This document shows positions 32,570 to 44,655 of a stretch of 60,000 nucleotides of DNA, piece by piece. Under the pieces are notes generated by a model. That model made no database searches. It was not told the origin of the DNA and saw only the letters and a list, made by a program, of their open reading frames with translations. The DNA is from Lineus longissimus. Its lineage: Eukaryota > Nemertea > Pilidiophora > Heteronemertea > Lineidae. The first letter of the stretch is position 1. The number at the start of each line of letters is the position of its first letter. The stretch lies in contig NC_088320.1 in the NCBI RefSeq assembly GCF_910592395.1, positions 8,186,001 to 8,246,000 on the forward strand, given 5' to 3'. A program made the translations under genes and the position numbers.

Positions 32570-33132
32570 GCACAGCCTGGCGTAGCTCAGGTGTTGTTGA
32601 GCTGCCAAGGCGTGGGCGATTGTATGCGCGCCCCTATTGGTGGAACGATGTATAGGTAGCCTTCCTTCAGCTTTTGATTTTGTTGGAGCCGCGGTTTGAA
32701 GTTGGCTAGGCCTATTGTCTGCATTTGTAGAATACAGACAGGCATTATCTTCCATCATCTTATGGTTCGGGGTAAGAAACTGTATATAGCGTCGGTGTTG
32801 GAAGTGCGTATTGATGGTGGGTTGTAGGCCGTTGCAGTTGATGGAATTTGCAGCGCAACTAGGTCGTGTGTAGACTGACCACACTTGTAGAACAGCGACA
32901 TACTTCCTACAAAGCGTCTCTCTTGTAGGGTTTGCCATCCAAGGTCGGACTTCATCTAGGTGACACTGGCTTCTGGGTGGAACTTGCCTGTGACGAAGCG
33001 TGCTGCCTTGGATTGTACTTTTTCCAGTTGGTTTGTGTGCTTTCGGACATTAGGGGTCCCAGGCACTGTTAGCACACTCCAGGTATGGTCTTACCATTGC
33101 TGTGTGGGTCCTTGCTTTCGGTCGGTCACAAC
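32570..33132 (-). mobile_element. LINE (CR1/L2-type) ORF2 C-terminal fragment and 3' end
   Basis: On the minus strand from 33132: VRPYLECANSAWDP, then a stop, then NQLEKVQSKAARFVTGKFHP, then SDLGWQTLQERRFV, LVALQIPS and TRTSNTDAIYSFLPRTIR. This is the hallmark C-terminal region after the RT domain in CR1/L2-like retrotransposons. Stops and frameshifts show it is dead and 5'-truncated. Confidence 0.85.
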
Positions 33133-33204
33133 CTACGGTAGTATATTTAAAAAGGGTCAGTCCAGCCGCCCAGACAAAAAGAGGCCTACATACGAGACGA
33201 CAAT

Positions 33205-33465
<261 letters not shown>

Positions 33466-34137
33466 AAAAATCCAGATGGCCGCACCGATATCGGTACTTC
33501 CAGTACATTAAGTTTTGTTGACTTTCTCCCTAAAACTCATCAAAATAGAATTAAGGACCAATAACACAACATTTTTGGTGCTATTTCCCCATGTAGGGCA
33601 GCGTCCAGGGCAACCGACAAGAGGTTGTCTTTCAGGTCCTGCTGAGGCGGCCTAATCATACATCATAGGCACCATAATCCATACATTTCTGGGTTTGTAT
33701 GAATCCAGAGAAGAAGTCTACACCTTTTTATTGCATTTAATTCATAAATTCACCGGTGGGTGGCGCCACCTTTGACACAACTTGAATCCTGAAAGTGGTA
33801 AATATTTGACCAAGAAATGGCATGATGTGTGCGATCTTCAAACGGGCCTCAATCGGTTCAAAATGAATGATTTGGGAATGCCATTACCACCGGCAGATAG
33901 CCAAATGCATAGTTTCTTTATTTGATGTGAAAACATGGGGTCATCTCGGCTATTTTTTCGCTATATGGCCTAGAATTTGGACGAGCATAGTTGACACTCG
34001 CACAACTACGCCCAACCTCGCGTGGCAGATGGAAGATTACATGTTGAGGCCAAACTGGGGATTGAGACCCGCTTCAAATTGCACAGATTCTAGGCTCATA
34101 AAATCGCCAAAGATCCCTCTGCACATGAAAACTAAGA
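33466..34137. other. Non-coding spacer
   Basis: No gene or known repeat is seen. CCAGATGGCCGCACCGATA just after the ATG run recurs near 54468 (reversed CGGTGCGGCCATCTGG), so a longer shared repeat may flank both LINE tails. Confidence 0.35.
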
Positions 34138-34306
34138 CCAGGGCTGAGTTGTTCAAAACAACGTTAGCTTTAACCGTAACGGAAACGTTAAGTCTTAACG
34201 TGAACATTTTAATGGGTTTAACTGAAAGAGATAACGTCCTTAAGGATACTTAACGTAATCGTTTGGAATAACGTGACTTTTGAGCTTTTGAACAACCGGG
34301 CCCTGG
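34138..34306. mobile_element. MITE with CCAGGGC..TTGTTCAAAA ends
   Basis: The left end CCAGGGCTGAGTTGTTCAAAA and the right end (reverse strand) CCAGGGCCCGGTTGTTCAAAA are inverted. The interior is rich in TTAACGT and CGTTA motifs. It is about 169 bp with no coding. Confidence 0.7.
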
Positions 34307-34469
34307 GCTTCGAAGTAAATAGTGTTTGGAACAGGTTGGACCAATTAATGAACATGGAAATGGCCTGCGTCTTAAGAACTACATTTCTCTGTGGAACAAA
34401 ACAGACCCGTCCCCAGTGTGTAGTGCCACCAGACACTGGAATTGATCAATTGCCACAATCTTGGATGTC

Positions 34470-35327
34470 TATGGCAAGCCGTTCGTCCAATAATTAAGAA
34501 AACCTAGTTTTATTGAAAAAAACTTAGTTTCATGGAAGAAAACCATGGAAGAAAACCATGTTTTTTTAAGAAGAAAACATGGTTTTCTTCCCGAAAAGTG
34601 TGTTTTCAACAAGAAAACTAGGTTTTCTTCCATAAAACTAGGTTTTTAAAAAATAACTTATTCTTTTTAGATAAAGTGTAGGTTCCATGATTTCTCTTCA
34701 AAACCAAGTTTAGAAAAAAGAAAAAAAATGTTTTCATCCAGCCATTTGACTAATAATCAAAACAACCTAATTTTTTTCATAAAAACCTGGTTTTCTTCCA
34801 AAATAACCTAGTTTCGTTGAAGAAAACATGGTTTTTTTCCATGAAACTTGGTTTTTTAAGAAGAAAACCTAGTTTCGAAAGAAGAAACCTGGTTTCGAAA
34901 CAACCTAGTCTTTTTACCTCAGCACTCACGTGGCTCCTTTGGGGCTCCCCTGCCATGCTTGGGCCAGTCCGGGACGAGGTAAAAAGACCAGGTTTTGAAA
35001 ATAACCTGGTCTTTTTCATTAAAAACTTGGTTTTGAAAAAGAAATGCATATAACCTTGTTTTATTCCACAGAACATAGTTTTCTTCCATGAAACTAGGTT
35101 TTCTTGGAAGAAGCATAGGTTGATTTTAAAAACCAAGTTATCTTGTTAAAAAACCAGTTTTTTTAAAGAAAACTAGGTTTTTTTAATCAACTTATGCTTC
35201 TTGCAAGCTAGTTTCATGGAAGAAAGCATGGTTTTCTTCCATGAAACTAAGTTTTTTTCAAGAAGAAAACCAGTTTTTTTTCAATAAAACTAGGTTCTCT
35301 TAATTATTGGACGAACGGCTTGTCATA
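34470..35327. mobile_element. Foldback element made of short palindromes, 6-bp target duplication
   Basis: GATGTC repeats directly at 34464-34469 and 35328-35333. The TIRs TATG(G/A)CAAGCCGTTCG run on through CCAATAATTAAGA. The interior is a long imperfect palindrome assembled from CATGGTTTTCTTCC, AAACTAGGTTTTCTT and related short inverted units. The centre is a 60-bp unique spacer (about 34921-34979) bordered by CTTTTTACCTC and GAGGTAAAAAG. TA(C/T)GG ends with a 6-bp duplication fit my recollection of the IS3EU superfamily. Confidence 0.8.
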
Positions 35328-35649
35328 GATGTCAGCATCCTGAGATTCAGGGTTTTGACAATCCAACGTATGGAACGAAATCAGCGCCTCTACTGTCAAG
35401 ATTGTTGAAAGACGTTTTCCGCTTTGCAACATTTTCATTGTAGCCTTTGTTTAAATTTTGTCATAATGTTGAAATTCGTCCAGTGGACAATTTTCTGAGG
35501 CGCGACATCGTCAGGCGGTCGTCGGCTCAAAAGTTACGTTCGACTTGACGTCTTCGCGTCACGAGAGATTTTTTGTCAAAAAAATTACAAAAGTCGCCTA
35601 TTCATTATTTTCTTGATATTTCTGGGGATGTGTGGTATATGATAAATAA

Positions 35650-35694
35650 AAAACTGCACGAGTGGCTAATCCTCGTCATCCACTCGTGCAGTTT
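35650..35694. repeat. Perfect hairpin, 18-bp arms
   Basis: AAAACTGCACGAGTGG and CCACTCGTGCAGTTTT face each other across 14 bases, at the truncated 3' end of the GPCR relic. The left-hand copy would read as receptor sequence (RKLHEW) and the right-hand one as its inversion. Confidence 0.9.
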
Positions 35695-35704
35695 TCTTAT
35701 TTTA

Positions 35705-36333
35705 TCACAGAGATTGTGATGTATGCCAGAATTGAGCAGGGAACAACCAACTTCACCAATATTGCAAAGATATTGCAAGGATATTTATGTAACCAAAATG
35801 ATAAATGGGATGGTATTGGATGGTCGTATAGTTCTGTATAGGTATACAAGGGCCTCGTCCTTCCAACACAGGGGTCGTAACGGTAGTCGACGGTGTAGCC
35901 ACAGGGAATGGGGAAACGGTAGGCCTACGCGAGAGCACCGTCGAAGATACAGCCTACGGCAATTCAGCGTTCCTCTTGGTTCAAAGCGAAGACGCTTGTG
36001 TCGACACACAGCTATGAATCGTTCCACCCCGACACACGCTATAATGTAAATGGACGCAGTCTTGGCAAACGACTTTATTGTCTTAATATACGGATACGCA
36101 ACATTAAAAAACTCCATGTAATCATTAAGCAAACCGATGTATCTGTGATATCGTCGCATGGTTTTGCGAAGAAGTTCTGTGATCAAGACAGTGCTGTCTG
36201 TTGCAGCCAAAGCACGGAGAAAATTAATGTTAGTTGATGTCAACGGCGTCTCTCGACCGAGGACTATAAATGCTAAGCAGTTGCCAGCTAGGCTAAGTGG
36301 TGTGATATAATTTAGCGATGTAAATAATTGCAA
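35705..36333 (-). pseudogene. Class A (rhodopsin-type) GPCR, FMRFamide-receptor-like, truncated and frameshifted
   Basis: From 36333: TM1 (ITPLSLAGNCLAFIVLG), TM2 (STNINFLRALAATDSTVLI), then a long loop, and TM3 with SIYIIACVGVERFIAVC, where ERF takes the place of DRY. After about 35990 the frame changes. GYTVDYRYDPC (loop 2) and a TM5 (IFAILVKLVVPCSILAYI) continue in the next frame, while TM4 is lost across a stop. It ends after TM5 at a hairpin, so TM6 and TM7 are missing. Intron-free fragments like this are typical of peptide-GPCR expansions in lophotrochozoans. The FMRFamide-type label is by overall resemblance. Confidence 0.7.
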
Positions 36334-36375
36334 TTATTGTAATTGATCATTAATTTTGAGCTACTGGTAACTTAG

Positions 36376-36690
36376 TTACAGATCCCAGCCAGCATTCACA
36401 AGTGGGCCAGCCGCGGCACACAGGCGGCTCTTCCAGCGGCCCACCCGTGGTTGCCACCCGTGGTTGCCACCCGTGGTTGCCTCCCGCGGGCCATCTGCGG
36501 AGGTGCTTATCGGTTGACCTGCGGCCCACCTGTTTTTATACTCTGGCGGCATAGGGGTAGGCCACCTGTGGCACATAAGCGGCATTGTGTTGGCACGGGG
36601 TCCATCCACCTCGTGCACACCGGTGGCATTGTGGCGGCACAGCATAGGTTACTATGGTAACTGGTGGCACACAGCACCGTTTTGGATAAT
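36376..36690. repeat. GC-rich island of degenerate short repeats
   Basis: GTGGTTGCCACCC repeats three times (about 36447-36480), surrounded by many CACCTGTGGC, GCGGCACA and CCGCGGG palindromic variants. It is much richer in GC than its neighbours. It gives spurious open frames on both strands. It is probably another mobile-element interior made of short palindromes. Confidence 0.55.
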
Positions 36691-38240
36691 GGGAACAAAG
36701 ATTTCCTCCACAGTTAAATCTAAAGCTAGATAGGAAATGCTCCACAACTAAGGAGGCATTTTAAACACGCATTGTAAGGAAATTCTATTGTATATACACC
36801 AACAACTTTTTGAAGGAGTTATTTACAAGAAATGATTAAGTACATGTACAATAATTTTCGTACAGAGGACAATGACATGAATATGGACCATTTTACTAGT
36901 AGTTTCAGATTTAGCTGATCAGGGAGAAATATTATATGACAAACTATGAGACTTATTGACAATTCCTGTGAGTTTATTAAACTACTTAACCAATAATAAT
37001 TAGTAACAATATAGTAACAATATTCAACATAAAAAATGCCTTTTAACATGACAAGATGCAAACACTTATCAAGCATATGTGTAAAATGTCAATTCAGACC
37101 ATATAACAGCAACAATATACAGTGTACTCTCGTTATACCGCCCGAAAGTGCTGCATATTTTGAATATTTTGGGCCCATCGTGTCTGAATTACCTAGCAAG
37201 GTAGCAGAGGAGATTGGACAGCTGTAAATTAACATTCTACTTACACTACACAGTCATGTATGCCATGTCAATAATGCTGGGCCTACCAGATTGTTAACTT
37301 ACTTCAGTCCTTTTGGAGCTGGCGGTATGAAGGGAGTACACAGTAACATTAACATTACCCACTGAGTTGTAAAAGTAAAAAAAAATTGCATAAAGTGTCA
37401 GTCAAATAACAATACTCAACATCAATGAAATGGACCATGTGCACACCCTGTTGTCCAAGGACATTGTAACGAATAGAGTTTTTGGGTTTTATGTTCATTT
37501 CTGTATAATTTGTGTGTTTGCTGTACATTCCACGTACATCTCTGTGCTGGGCAACATCACCCCAGGTTGAGACAGGGTTGACTCGTATCTTCAATTCAAT
37601 CGTAACATGGTCTTGACCCCCCCCCCCCCCCCCTTCCTAACATTGTAAGGATTGCTTTACACATTGACTTTGTATGTATGTACCTTTTTATCTCCCAAAA
37701 GTGTGAATTCTGTCAGGGCAGAGACATGTATTCTACTGAACTATGAAGCTGTGGTAAATGTACATGACTGTGATGGGTGAAAGTGGATTTATTCTTCAAT
37801 CTTTGGTGGATTCTTAATCTACAGAGCCAGGCCATAACAGGGATATACTTTTTGATAATTTATTTAAGGAAATATTTTGTCAGTGGCCAGTTTAGAACTT
37901 GTATTCTAATAGGCCAATATCAGTCCGCGAGTGACGATTTGATGGCAATGCTGTACACAAATCAATTTTTCTAAGGCAATCGGTATTGGAATGTTTTGAA
38001 TTTTTACTATTATTTTGATAAAAGCCTCTTTATAACACATATAAAATTTGGTGGGAATTAAAGCACCCTTGGTGTACTTTTTTCACCAACCTATGTTCAT
38101 TAAAATTTACACAGAATGTACACGCTGGCTAATAGAGGTCTCTGGCCGTCAGTTGAAAATCGGAGGAACGCCGCATGCGCACTACATTTTCTAACCTCAT
38201 TCTAGGTCACCAGCACAGGAAACGCGCCAAACGTGCGGGT
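36691..38240. other. AT-rich spacer without a recognised gene
   Basis: Both strands were read and no domain or exon pattern is convincing. It contains a poly(C) tract at 37618-37634. Confidence 0.4.
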
Positions 38241-38451
38241 CTAGGTTGTCCCATATCAGTTCTGCGCGAGTCTTTTTTTACAAACATTTCTTTTGCATCA
38301 ACAATAATATCCCCCCTCTGACACAATGGCCAAAGATATTTGCAACACGGGATGTTCACACAACAGGGACCTTCTGCGCTGTCAAAATCATCAATGAAGA
38401 AGGGGCAGGTGCTTCCCTGACTTCTTCTGTTGTTCCCAACATGAGACAAGG

Positions 38452-38600
38452 CCAACAAAGTGTAGTGAAATATCAGAAGTGGATTCTGTCGTACTCCACA
38501 TCACGATATCTGCCGCCACATATCGATTTTGTTAAAGATCGCTTGCATGAGGACCAGTGTCGAGCATGTTCATTGCATCGAGCTATGTATGTACAGATGA
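38452..38600 (+). pseudogene. Repeated coding-like fragment of unknown family
   Basis: YQKWILSYSTSRYLPPHIDF is encoded here. A related string (YYQKWILSYS then LPPRIDCVY) is encoded at about 40925-41000 on the same strand, behind a CTATAAATAG box at 40899. Protein-level similarity between two copies 2.5 kb apart suggests a decayed transposon or host gene family. I do not recognise it. Confidence 0.35.
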
Positions 38601-38614
38601 ACCTCCAACTGTAA

Positions 38615-39805
38615 GGATGAATAATTTGGGCGTATGTAAAGCAAGAAATAAGAAATCAAGAAATATAATAGAAATATATAGAAATGAAATAGAAATGGGT
38701 GTTAATAGAAAGTGGAATCAGCATAAACGGCATTTGGTACACTACACTGCGATATGACCCACTTCACGGCACGACTGAGAAATGTGGCTCTATTAGCCAA
38801 TATATTGTAGCAATGCTCACTACTCTTCCCGGTTGTTTACTGTGTCAGTATGCCCAACATCCAACCTTAGAAAACGATCATGAAACAAAGCACGCACCGA
38901 ATCAATGTTGAGGCACACACCGGCCTCAAGCACAATGCCTTCAATCTTTTAGTCGGAAATTATATAGCTTGACCTAGTAATTTGCAGTATGGACAAATTC
39001 CACGCCAACCGTCTTGTGAAATGGGGAGGCTGCAGACCAGAATTCGCTGACCCGCTCAAGTTCTGGTTTTCATGCAACCCAATATCTGCAGGCGAGAATC
39101 CGCCACAAGGCTCTATTTCTATTTCATTTCTATTTCATTACTTCATTTCTTATTTCTTGCTTACAGAGACCCGGCCATGTGCGTGAGGCCGGTGTGTGCC
39201 TCGAAATTGATTCGGTGCGTACTTTGTTTAATTTCATGATCGATTTATGACACTTCTATGGTTGGATGTTAGGCACCTCCCCATAGAGGTATACGGTATA
39301 CTACACTAGACGCGAACAATGGCTTCACAAAGGGTGCATGACCATGAAACTATTGTTCGCGTATAGTATAGTATAGGATGCCGACACAGTAAACAATCAG
39401 CGGAGAAGAATAGTGAGCATTGCAGCAATAATATAGGCCTATTGGCTATTAGTGCCACATTGTTCAGTCATGCCTTGGGTCATATCACAGACCTTGACCG
39501 TTACCCGATCTGACACTGCTGGCGATCCCCACATGCACTATTAGTATTACAGCCCAAGATGAGAAACGGTTAATTTCATCAAGAGCAGACCAAGGTCCTG
39601 GAAGTGGAAGATATTGTAGTTCATCGTTCATATCTTTTCAAGAGCGGACAAAGGGATGAACAAGGAAGACCCAAGGCCCAAATGCCGTCTATCCTGATTC
39701 CACTATCTATAAACACCCATTTATATTTCGTTTTTATTTCATTTCTATTATATTTCTTGATTTCTCATTTCTTGCTTTACAGATACCCGAATAGTTTTTC
39801 TTTAT
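38615..39805. mobile_element. Long inverted-repeat (foldback) element
   Basis: The left arm 38615-38945 matches the reverse complement of 39180-39805. Shared blocks include GTAAAGCAAGAAAT(A/G)AGAAATCAAG, GGAATCAG.AT..ACGGCATTTGG, GTTTACTGTGTC, GCACCGAATCAAT and GAGGCACACACCGGCCTCA. The right arm is longer because it carries an extra hairpin (39290-39380). The loop is 38946-39180. No coding is recognised. Confidence 0.8.
39290..39380. mobile_element. Small hairpin nested in the right arm
   Basis: TATACTACACTAGACGCGAACAATGG and its inverted partner ending CTATTGTTCGCGTATAGTATA flank a 30-base loop. It is absent from the left arm at the equivalent place, so it inserted after the large inverted repeat formed. 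Confidence 0.75.
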
Positions 39806-40365
39806 CCCATGCCCGAGGTCAATGAAGCACAGGGCACAAACTCATGTTTTGTCGGATTCAAACAAAAATATCGCACAAAACCAGTCAAATGTGTTGCAGC
39901 CTACAACTGTTTGCGAAGCACAACTGGTAATCTATGATAGCCACGACGCTATTGATTGCATGTTCAGACAAAAAAACGACGGGGGAAATCCGACTCAAGC
40001 GGTGGTCAGTCCATCCATGACTCAGATAAAAATACCAACATTTGGACTCGCATTGGTGAGACAGTGTTGCAGCCGAAATCAGCCTTGATTTTTTGCACTA
40101 ACAACGGATTAAACTATATTTACATGCACAAAACCTACATCCGACTCGACGATTTTAGGTGACGAAACCTTTTTCTTACTTTACATTACGCCAGACGTTA
40201 TTGACGCATTGACGGCGCTACATTTTTCGCCCAAAGCGATCCTCGAGTGCACTCCTTCCTTGCTCTGTTGTGGACCGCTCCAGGATACATCCAAGTGGTG
40301 GCGATGATGTTGAGTCGGGGAAGTATCTTCGTTTAAATCGCATATTGCGGCATAGGATAAATACA
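39806..40365. other. Spacer
   Basis: No gene or identifiable repeat. An open frame at 39822-40088 has no recognisable domain. Confidence 0.35.
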
Positions 40366-40512
40366 AAACCACACTCGTGTGATTTCTGAGGTATCACAAT
40401 ACACCCGAATGATGGTCTTTGGCAAGGAAACCCTTTTCCAAGCCAAAGACCATGACTCGGGTGTAGTCTGATAGGTCTACCTCAGATATCACACTCGAGT
40501 GGTTTTGTGTAC
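40366..40512. mobile_element. Hairpin MITE, 147 bp
   Basis: ACCACACTCG(T/A)GTGAT..CTGAGGTA(T/G) on the left mirrors the right end. The arms continue through CACCCGA.TGATGGTCTTTGGC around a 15-base loop. Nearly the whole element is stem. Confidence 0.85.
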
Positions 40513-42246
40513 AATGTATAATACTTACGCTATCAACGTGATACGGCCTACAAGGTGATTGAATGGCATTCCGCGATAATGAGGTCACTGCAGCTGCTGC
40601 CCTCTATTTCCCCATCGCTTAATTACAGGCAATGTCGGACAAACATGCGGTTTCGTAATGGATTCTAACTAGGGCAGTTAGATTCAATCTGGCACATGTC
40701 CGAGTGTTGGAAATAGTACATAATTGTTCTGAATATTTCTCTCTCTGACTCTATGGTATCATTCATGCTAAAAACAATGCCGGGTCAAAGATAGTTGACT
40801 TTGAAATAAGCTCAAATGCGTAGAAATAAGTGTCGATGTCCGACTGTCGCGTGACTAAAACGTCATCAATATCTTATTCAAATGACCTTGTGATCTATAA
40901 ATAGTAACGTCGCGGAATGCTATTATCAGAAGTGGATTTTGTCGTATTCCAAATTAGGGGAAGATCTGCCGCCTCGTATCGATTGTGTCTATAAGATCGA
41001 TAGAGGACGAGTCGAGCCTTTTAATTCTGCATAGAATCCATGACTGTTTACTAAATTGAGCTGCCAGGAAACATAATTCATCTATACATATATACATGTA
41101 TCGGGGTGTCAAGAAAGAAAATGTCGGTCTTTTGATTCCTTATCTAGGTGATGGACTGACAAAACGTCCACGATTTCTCCTTTAAATATCAGCACAGTGG
41201 CTGTTGGAACTATCAAACAGAAGTAACATCTGCGGGACCCCTCAAAAATCACTGTATCAGTGATTTACCAATTCCTTTGAAAATGTGCCAGCAATCAATT
41301 TGGATTAAAAGCCTCAGGACAACAAACAAAAACAAAAAAACTCCACCATCAGTATTACGAATACCACTCCACATCTGTATGATTGTTTGATAGCAGATTT
41401 GGCTAATAATGAATCCGATACATGACTGGCTGCCGTTGACGTTGATGTGACGTCTTCGCTGTGAGCACAATCGTTTTACTGACGACGAGTAAATACTTCA
41501 ACTTAGAAATTGGTCCATATTATTTTATTATCTTATTATTTCATTATCTTTTATCATTTTATATGGGACAAATCTGAAGAGTGACAATACACTTTGGCCA
41601 TACTTTTGTAAACTATACGACATGTACCTATTGACTGGAACCATTTTTCGGTACTAAAATTCTTACTTATGGATATTTTTGAATGATGACGTCTTTAGAG
41701 CGATAACCACAGATGTTGGGAACGACTTTGAGTCATATGCCACCAAAAACGTCTCATTCAACATTTGGTTTAAACATGGTAAAAATTAGTCAAAGTAAGC
41801 GCTGTCAATTTCTTTATGAGGTCAACAATTATGCATCGAGCGGCCGTATGCGATATTTAAGAATCAACACAATACACACAATACACCAGGGTTTTTGTCA
41901 CAAAATGCAGGCCGAAAATAGCGGTATAAAGATTCCTGAGGATTTCAGTCAAGAGTTACCAACTCTAACGCCCACACTTAGGCCACTTAAAAAAATAAGT
42001 TGGTTATCGTCCCCGCCCGACCCGCCGAAATGGCCCCGACCCGACCCGATTTTATTTTTATTTTTTATTTCGTAAAAAACGGTTGGAAAGCGATCCTGAA
42101 TGATGAAATTTGAAATTCCCGCCCTTTACTTCGTTGATCCGCCTTCGGAATCACTCGGAACCATTCGGCGCAGACGCCATCTCGTAAACGAACAAGCTGA
42201 GATGAGTGAGATTGACGCGGTTTTTTAGGCCAACTTCTCCCCTGCC
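40513..42246. other. Spacer and upstream region of the 42.2-kb exon
   Basis: Apart from the repeated fragment at 40925-41000, nothing is recognised. 42110-42240 is CpG-richer and could be the promoter of the following exon. Confidence 0.35.
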
Positions 42247-42434
42247 ATGGTGTTCGTGGTGGTCAGTATCGCCCAGGAAGGGAGGGGCGGACTTGTAAAA
42301 GATTGGTTTGGGGTCAAAATCGACCATCATGACCTAACTCTCGCCGATTTGTACGCCGAGTTTTCCGACGGTGTGTATGACAACAAACGCCTTTCTGACA
42401 GGGCCAGGCATGGTTATGTCAAAGTAATTGTCGG
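42247..42434 (+). CDS. Orphan first exon, unknown protein
   Basis: ATG 42247 opens MVFVVVSIAQEGRGGLVKDW, then VKIDHHDLTLADLY and YDNKRLSDRARHGYVKVIVG. It stops at a GTGAGT donor (about 42434). The region upstream is CpG-richer than its surroundings, and codon use looks genuinely coding. I do not recognise the family and could not find the next exon within the following 1.5 kb. It may be the start of a host gene or of a transposon-borne gene. Confidence 0.45.
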
Positions 42435-43916
42435 TGAGTTTGCGCTGTTTTTATAAAGTCATTACTCAAACAGATTATTTATGAAGTCTCAGATGTATCA
42501 TTCGACATGTTGACGGAGGATGGCATGCTTTTATGATGCAGATGAATGACGATTTTATTAGGACCATCCCTGCTTTATTTCTGGAAGAACTCGGTCACGT
42601 GATATTTTCGAACGATCTAATTGGCTGGTGATTCATGTTTACAAAACACTGCCATGTGCTTTTCTTTATTTGGTACAAATTCTGACACGTGACCGTTTTC
42701 TCTTGATTTTGCTAGGGGCATGAGGACAGTGATTGTCCAGGAAAAAGGAGCATGTCAACTCTTCATGAACAGTGATTGCAAGCTGAAATTTCTTTGAATG
42801 CAGCAGGTTTTAACATATGATGTGATTTGGACTGGTGTAAATCAGGTGTTCCTAGCCTTGATACTAGCTTCAATCTAGTCTCTGGGCTGTTGCAAAGCTC
42901 GTACTTTATAGTATTCCTAGTCTTGAATGGTTTCATGAAACCAGCTTTTCCTATACCTGAGATGCTTGGTGGGCCAGTGCAAAGATGATATTCTGAAGTC
43001 TGGTGAAGTGATGTTGAAAATGTGAAGTTGTATTTCCTTGTTCAACCAATCAGTCTCCGATGCAATTCTGCCAGTTTGGAATTCATAGTCTCTATGTTCT
43101 GTTCTGTTTTTAATACTTGTTTGAATACACTTTTTTTCTAGATATCATTCTTGGTTGTTCACTTTATGGTCTTGTACAGGCAGCAGCCTTGTGCAGTTCT
43201 GTCCTGTGGATTTGTCCACTGACCCTAGATTTCCACTGGTATGGAGACAAACAGAATATTGGTTTTTCATCATTTTTTTATATTTTTATTTATTAAATAC
43301 CAAAGATACATCAGCAGAGATACAATTTTTAAGTAGGGATGGCATTTAAGAGATACAGGGAAGTGGAATTCTTGCATTTTCTTACCCATTTGCAAGTCCA
43401 AAAATCAATCAAAATGGGTAAAAAAAATTCTAAAAAAAAAAAAATCCCTCCCCTACCCACCCCTTCCCAGAAAAAAGGACGAGAACCAACTTTTTTTTTT
43501 AAGTGGCCTTACCATGACATATTCACGTATTCCCCGCTCCTCAGACACCTGGTCCTATGGTATTGGCAGCATCGAAATCATAATACGGTTGTGGTGAACT
43601 ATTATACATATGCATCTCCTGAAAGGTAGTGTCTAGTATAGTCTGTTGTATATCAACACAACGGGATTGATGATATCTATATCCAGTACATCATGTACAG
43701 TACATCTTCACTCAACTTGGACTTTTCAAATTCGGATACAAATTTCTAATTTTCAAGGCACTGTGTTGGCATTCGAAGATATGTTTCGAAACTTGTTTAT
43801 GGAATTACGCCAAGCTAGTTGTTCAGTTTTAACGTGCGAAAGCCCTTTCATGCTATTAGCAGATTTGTCAGCTGCAAGACAGACTGATTCCCTGAGTTAG
43901 CTTTGTCTGTAACATA
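42435..43916. other. Presumed intron or spacer after the orphan exon
   Basis: No domain is recognised. An A-rich run at 43416-43445 and T-rich strings (43261-43300) are low complexity. Confidence 0.35.
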
Positions 43917-44113
43917 TGTGACCCGTCACAGCAAAACCAGTCGCATGTCGCACATTAGATGAGCCTAAATGACACCAGGAGATAATAGAAGAAATTGATG
44001 TGCTCATATTTCACAAAAGGCAGACAACAGTGAAATGAAGAAATAGTCCGTCTCGATCAACCTGTCAAGCTCAGAGCGATATGCGCCTGGTTTTGCTGTG
44101 ACGGATCACATAT
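43917..44113. mobile_element. MITE with GTGACCCGTCACAGCAAAAC ends, copy 1
   Basis: The left end GTGACCCGTCACAGCAAAACCAG and right end (reverse strand) GTGATCCGTCACAGCAAAACCAG are inverted; each end itself contains a GTGAC..GTCAC palindrome. A near-identical copy is at 59041-59233. It marks the left boundary of the duplicated block. Confidence 0.85.
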
Positions 44114-44603
44114 GCGTCAACCTTTTCATAAACCAAGGGCGTGTGTAATGATTTATTATGTAAAATTTTGCTCTGAACCAATAGGACCTTGCAATCCAGA
44201 CTGATCACAACGTCCACCCGCCCCCGGCAAGAAATGTTCCTTTTTATAACTTACTGTAACCACTTTCAATCCTTAAATGTATATATACGAGAAAATCTCA
44301 AATTCACGGGATATTGATAAACGCTATACACCCTTTTTCAAAGCGATCACTCGTTCAGTCGTTCAAAATGCGCTTTGAAACAATATCATCATAGTTGTAA
44401 GCCTGTACATTCTGGTTTAAGTTCAGCTACATGAAGAAGCATCACATGTCCAAGCTGCATGTTTCAACTTTCAGAACAAGCATCCATATTTCGCCATTTC
44501 TCTAATCCAGCTATTAAGTTACCAACTTATTCTTGGTGGAGAGAAGCATGGTTATCAGTGCCTTGCTAAAGGACAGAAAGATGAAAGACTAGTGAACCAG
44601 ATT

Positions 44604-44655
44604 TGGGGTCGAACTCACGACTGTGGTAGGCACTCTTTGAACCTGCGCCACCCTC
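44604..44655 (-). other. tRNA-like B-box segment (SINE-type)
   Basis: On the minus strand: GGTGGCGCAGGTTCAAAGAG, then GTGAGTTCGACCCC, a good RNA polymerase III B box (GTTCGANNCC). The A box is weak and no cloverleaf can be drawn, so it is a SINE fragment, not a tRNA. Duplicated at about 59743-59794. Confidence 0.4.

Noticed and set aside
36376-36690. Open frames on both strands in the GC-rich island
   Set aside because: They arise from short degenerate repeats and have no domain.
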